Shown here one piece after another: positions 6,979-7,878 of a DNA stretch of 7,878 nucleotides. The translations under genes were made by a program, and so were the position numbers. Numbering within the stretch: the stretch's first letter is position 1; each line of letters starts with the position of its first letter. A model generated the notes under the pieces. It saw only the letters and a program-made list of their open reading frames with translations. It was not told where the DNA came from and ran no database searches. Source of the DNA: Crocinitomix sp. (GTDB taxonomy: Bacteria; Bacteroidota; Bacteroidia; Flavobacteriales_D; Crocinitomicaceae); contig JADZFJ010000144.1 in assembly GCA_020849935.1 (NCBI GenBank), positions 1 to 7,878 of the forward strand, given 5' to 3'.

Positions 6979-7539
6979 ATGACCAGAGAAGAACGATTAG
7001 AATTTTGTTTATTATGTAAAAAAAACACCTACAATCCAAAACTTGGAGTCATCTGTTCACTCACCAACAATGTTGCCACTTTCGAAGGAACATGCCCAGA
7101 CTATCTTGCTGATGAAAAAGAAGTAAAGCGATTCAATGAAAAAAAAGAAGAAGAAAAAAAAGGTGTAAATAAAACCATCAACCAAGCGCGATATATTTTG
7201 TTCATTATAGGCGTGTCTTACATTGTGCTCGGCTACATTGAGGCGTTTGTCATTCCATTTCACCACATTGTCTTCGGTTATATTGATTGGGGCATTGCGG
7301 TAATATTTATTGGTTTAGGTTTTTTGTCGCTCTACCATCCGCGTCCAGCCTTAATTGCAGGATTAAGTTTATATGTTTTTATTCTTTTAATTGTCGCCTT
7401 GTTCGATTTTTCAACGGTTTTACAAGGAATTATTTGGAAAATAATAGTGGTGGTTATGTTTGTTTATGGCATTAAAGCTACACACATGGTCAAACATGAA
7501 ACCAAAACTAATACAGACGATTTATTGGATCAATTGTAG
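6979..7539 (+). CDS. Conserved-type membrane protein with N-terminal Cys4 motif and four transmembrane helices, function unknown
   Basis: The 186-residue product has two parts. Residues 1-45 hold four cysteines, C10-x2-C13-x12-C26-x12-C39, in EFCLLCKK, VICSLTN and GTCPDYLAD; this looks like a small zinc-ribbon-type domain, and I recall similar N-termini on hypothetical Bacteroidota membrane proteins. A highly charged Lys/Glu linker (47-62) follows, then four hydrophobic helices near 71-92, 97-119, 122-142 and 147-166, and a polar tail. There is no signal peptide, so the Cys domain is probably cytoplasmic. No catalytic motif is seen. It is divergent from nuoA with a 211-bp shared upstream region and convergent with the gene to its right, so it is not part of the complex I operon. 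Two runs of eight adenines (7139-7146 and 7154-7161) lie in the linker. No Shine-Dalgarno sequence precedes the ATG. It is surely a gene; the role is unknown. Confidence 0.85.
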   Translation: MTREERLEFCLLCKKNTYNPKLGVICSLTNNVATFEGTCPDYLADEKEVKRFNEKKEEEKKGVNKTINQARYILFIIGVSYIVLGYIEAFVIPFHHIVFGYIDWGIAVIFIGLGFLSLYHPRPALIAGLSLYVFILLIVALFDFSTVLQGIIWKIIVVVMFVYGIKATHMVKHETKTNTDDLLDQL

Positions 7540-7554
7540 GAGGATTGATTTTTT

Positions 7555-7639
7555 GGGCGTTCGAGCGGGCTCGCCGGCCTCGCTTTATTGCCGAAAATCG
7601 GACAATAAGAGCTCAAACAATGCCTCTGTTCCCTAACGC
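7555..7639. repeat. GC-rich hairpin-forming intergenic element, probably a dispersed Bacteroidota intergenic repeat
   Basis: The stretch starts with GGGCGTTC and ends with CCCTAACGC, giving short inverted ends (GCGTT at 7557-7561, AACGC at 7635-7639). Inside are a CGAG-CGGG-CTCG hairpin (7562-7573), the palindrome GCCGGC (7573-7578) and a longer imperfect hairpin (7585-7608). The first 29 bases contain 24 G or C, far above the AT-rich surroundings. From memory, intergenic elements beginning with TTTTGGGCGTT and ending with CCCTAACGC are common in Bacteroidota genomes; that match is recalled, not searched. It fills nearly the whole gap between two convergent genes, and no protein is encoded. 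Confidence 0.5.
7585..7608. terminator. Hairpin between convergent genes, possible bidirectional terminator
   Basis: TTATTGCCGA (7585-7594) pairs with TCGG-A-CAATAA (7598-7608) through ten base pairs with a single bulged A at 7602 and an AAA loop. It lies downstream of both the membrane protein gene on the plus strand and the sorting-domain gene on the minus strand. There is no T-tract after it on either strand, so it is not a canonical intrinsic terminator; it may be just the inner hairpin of the surrounding repeat. Confidence 0.35.
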
Positions 7640-7648
7640 TCCCCCCGG

Positions 7649-7878
7649 CTACGTCCCCCGAATCAACTGCACCGTTCCTTGGCCGTTTAGTTTTGTGCCG
7701 TTGTCGCTAATGGCTTTGTAATAATAAAAATAAACGCCATCTGGGCAAGGACTGCCGTTTTTTGTGGTGCCATTCCAACCTTGGTCAATGCTGGTAATTT
7801 CATTCACCACCACTCCCCATCGGTCTACAATTTGGCAATTAAATTCGTCAATAGACGCGGCTTTAAAATCAAAGGTAA
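7649..7878 (-). CDS. C-terminal end of a T9SS type B sorting-domain (CHU_C, gliding-motility-associated) protein, partial
   Basis: An open frame enters from the right edge and ends at a TAG at 7649-7651, giving the last 75 residues. They read as the gliding-motility-associated C-terminal domain (CHU_C / TIGR04131 type): FNCQIVDRWGVVV, then the GWNGTTKNG turn, PCPDGVYFYYYKAIS, and a final GQGTVQLIRG strand. In Bacteroidota this domain directs proteins through the type IX secretion system, usually to the cell surface or medium. The domain runs to the very end, as expected for a sorting signal. The rest of the protein, often a large adhesin or repeat protein, lies beyond the window, so its function cannot be told. 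The DNA is noticeably richer in G and C than the nuo genes. Its stop codon lies only 9 bp from the intergenic repeat. Confidence 0.88.
   Translation of the reverse strand, partial: TFDFKAASIDEFNCQIVDRWGVVVNEITSIDQGWNGTTKNGSPCPDGVYFYYYKAISDNGTKLNGQGTVQLIRGT

Noticed and set aside
1..7878. tRNA, rRNA, CRISPR array, transposase or phage genes
   Set aside because: No such gene or array was recognised on reading; gaps between genes are all under about 220 bp.

Overview
The window is a stretch of a Bacteroidota chromosome, most like Flavobacteriia. The evidence is: (i) a complex I operon with separate nuoC and nuoD and a short nuoG that lacks the molybdopterin-type domain; (ii) a C-terminal domain of the gliding-motility / type IX secretion (T9SS) type B kind at the right edge; (iii) start codons preceded by A-rich leaders rather than Shine-Dalgarno sequences, and an exact TAnnTTTG promoter element; (iv) AT-rich DNA. 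The genus cannot be fixed from this sequence.

Positions 1-6767, minus strand: eight genes in the canonical order nuoA-B-C-D-E-F-G-H, read right to left, encoding part of the proton-pumping NADH:quinone oxidoreductase (complex I). NuoE, F and G form the NADH-oxidising arm (FMN, clusters N1a, N3, N1b, N4, N5). NuoB, C and D form the connecting arm (cluster N2 and the quinone head-group site). NuoA and NuoH are membrane subunits at the quinone channel. All visible cluster ligands of NuoB, E, F and the first three NuoG clusters are present, so the complex looks functional. nuoH runs off the left edge; nuoI-nuoN presumably follow. Most junctions are tight (6-23 bp), with two longer gaps (nuoD/nuoE 113 bp, nuoF/nuoG 97 bp).

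Positions 6768-6978: a 211-bp divergent intergenic region with a good -7 element for nuoA. Positions 6979-7539, plus strand: a small four-helix membrane protein with an N-terminal four-cysteine, probably metal-binding, motif; function unknown. Positions 7540-7648: a short GC-rich, hairpin-forming intergenic element between convergent genes, resembling a dispersed Bacteroidota intergenic repeat. Positions 7649-7878, minus strand: the C-terminal end of a protein with a CHU_C / T9SS type B sorting domain, cut by the right edge.

Most of the window is ordinary core metabolism. I do not see a new multi-gene system. The points most worth a second look are the rearranged cysteine set at the end of the short NuoG, the intergenic repeat at 7555-7639, and the Cys4 membrane protein.
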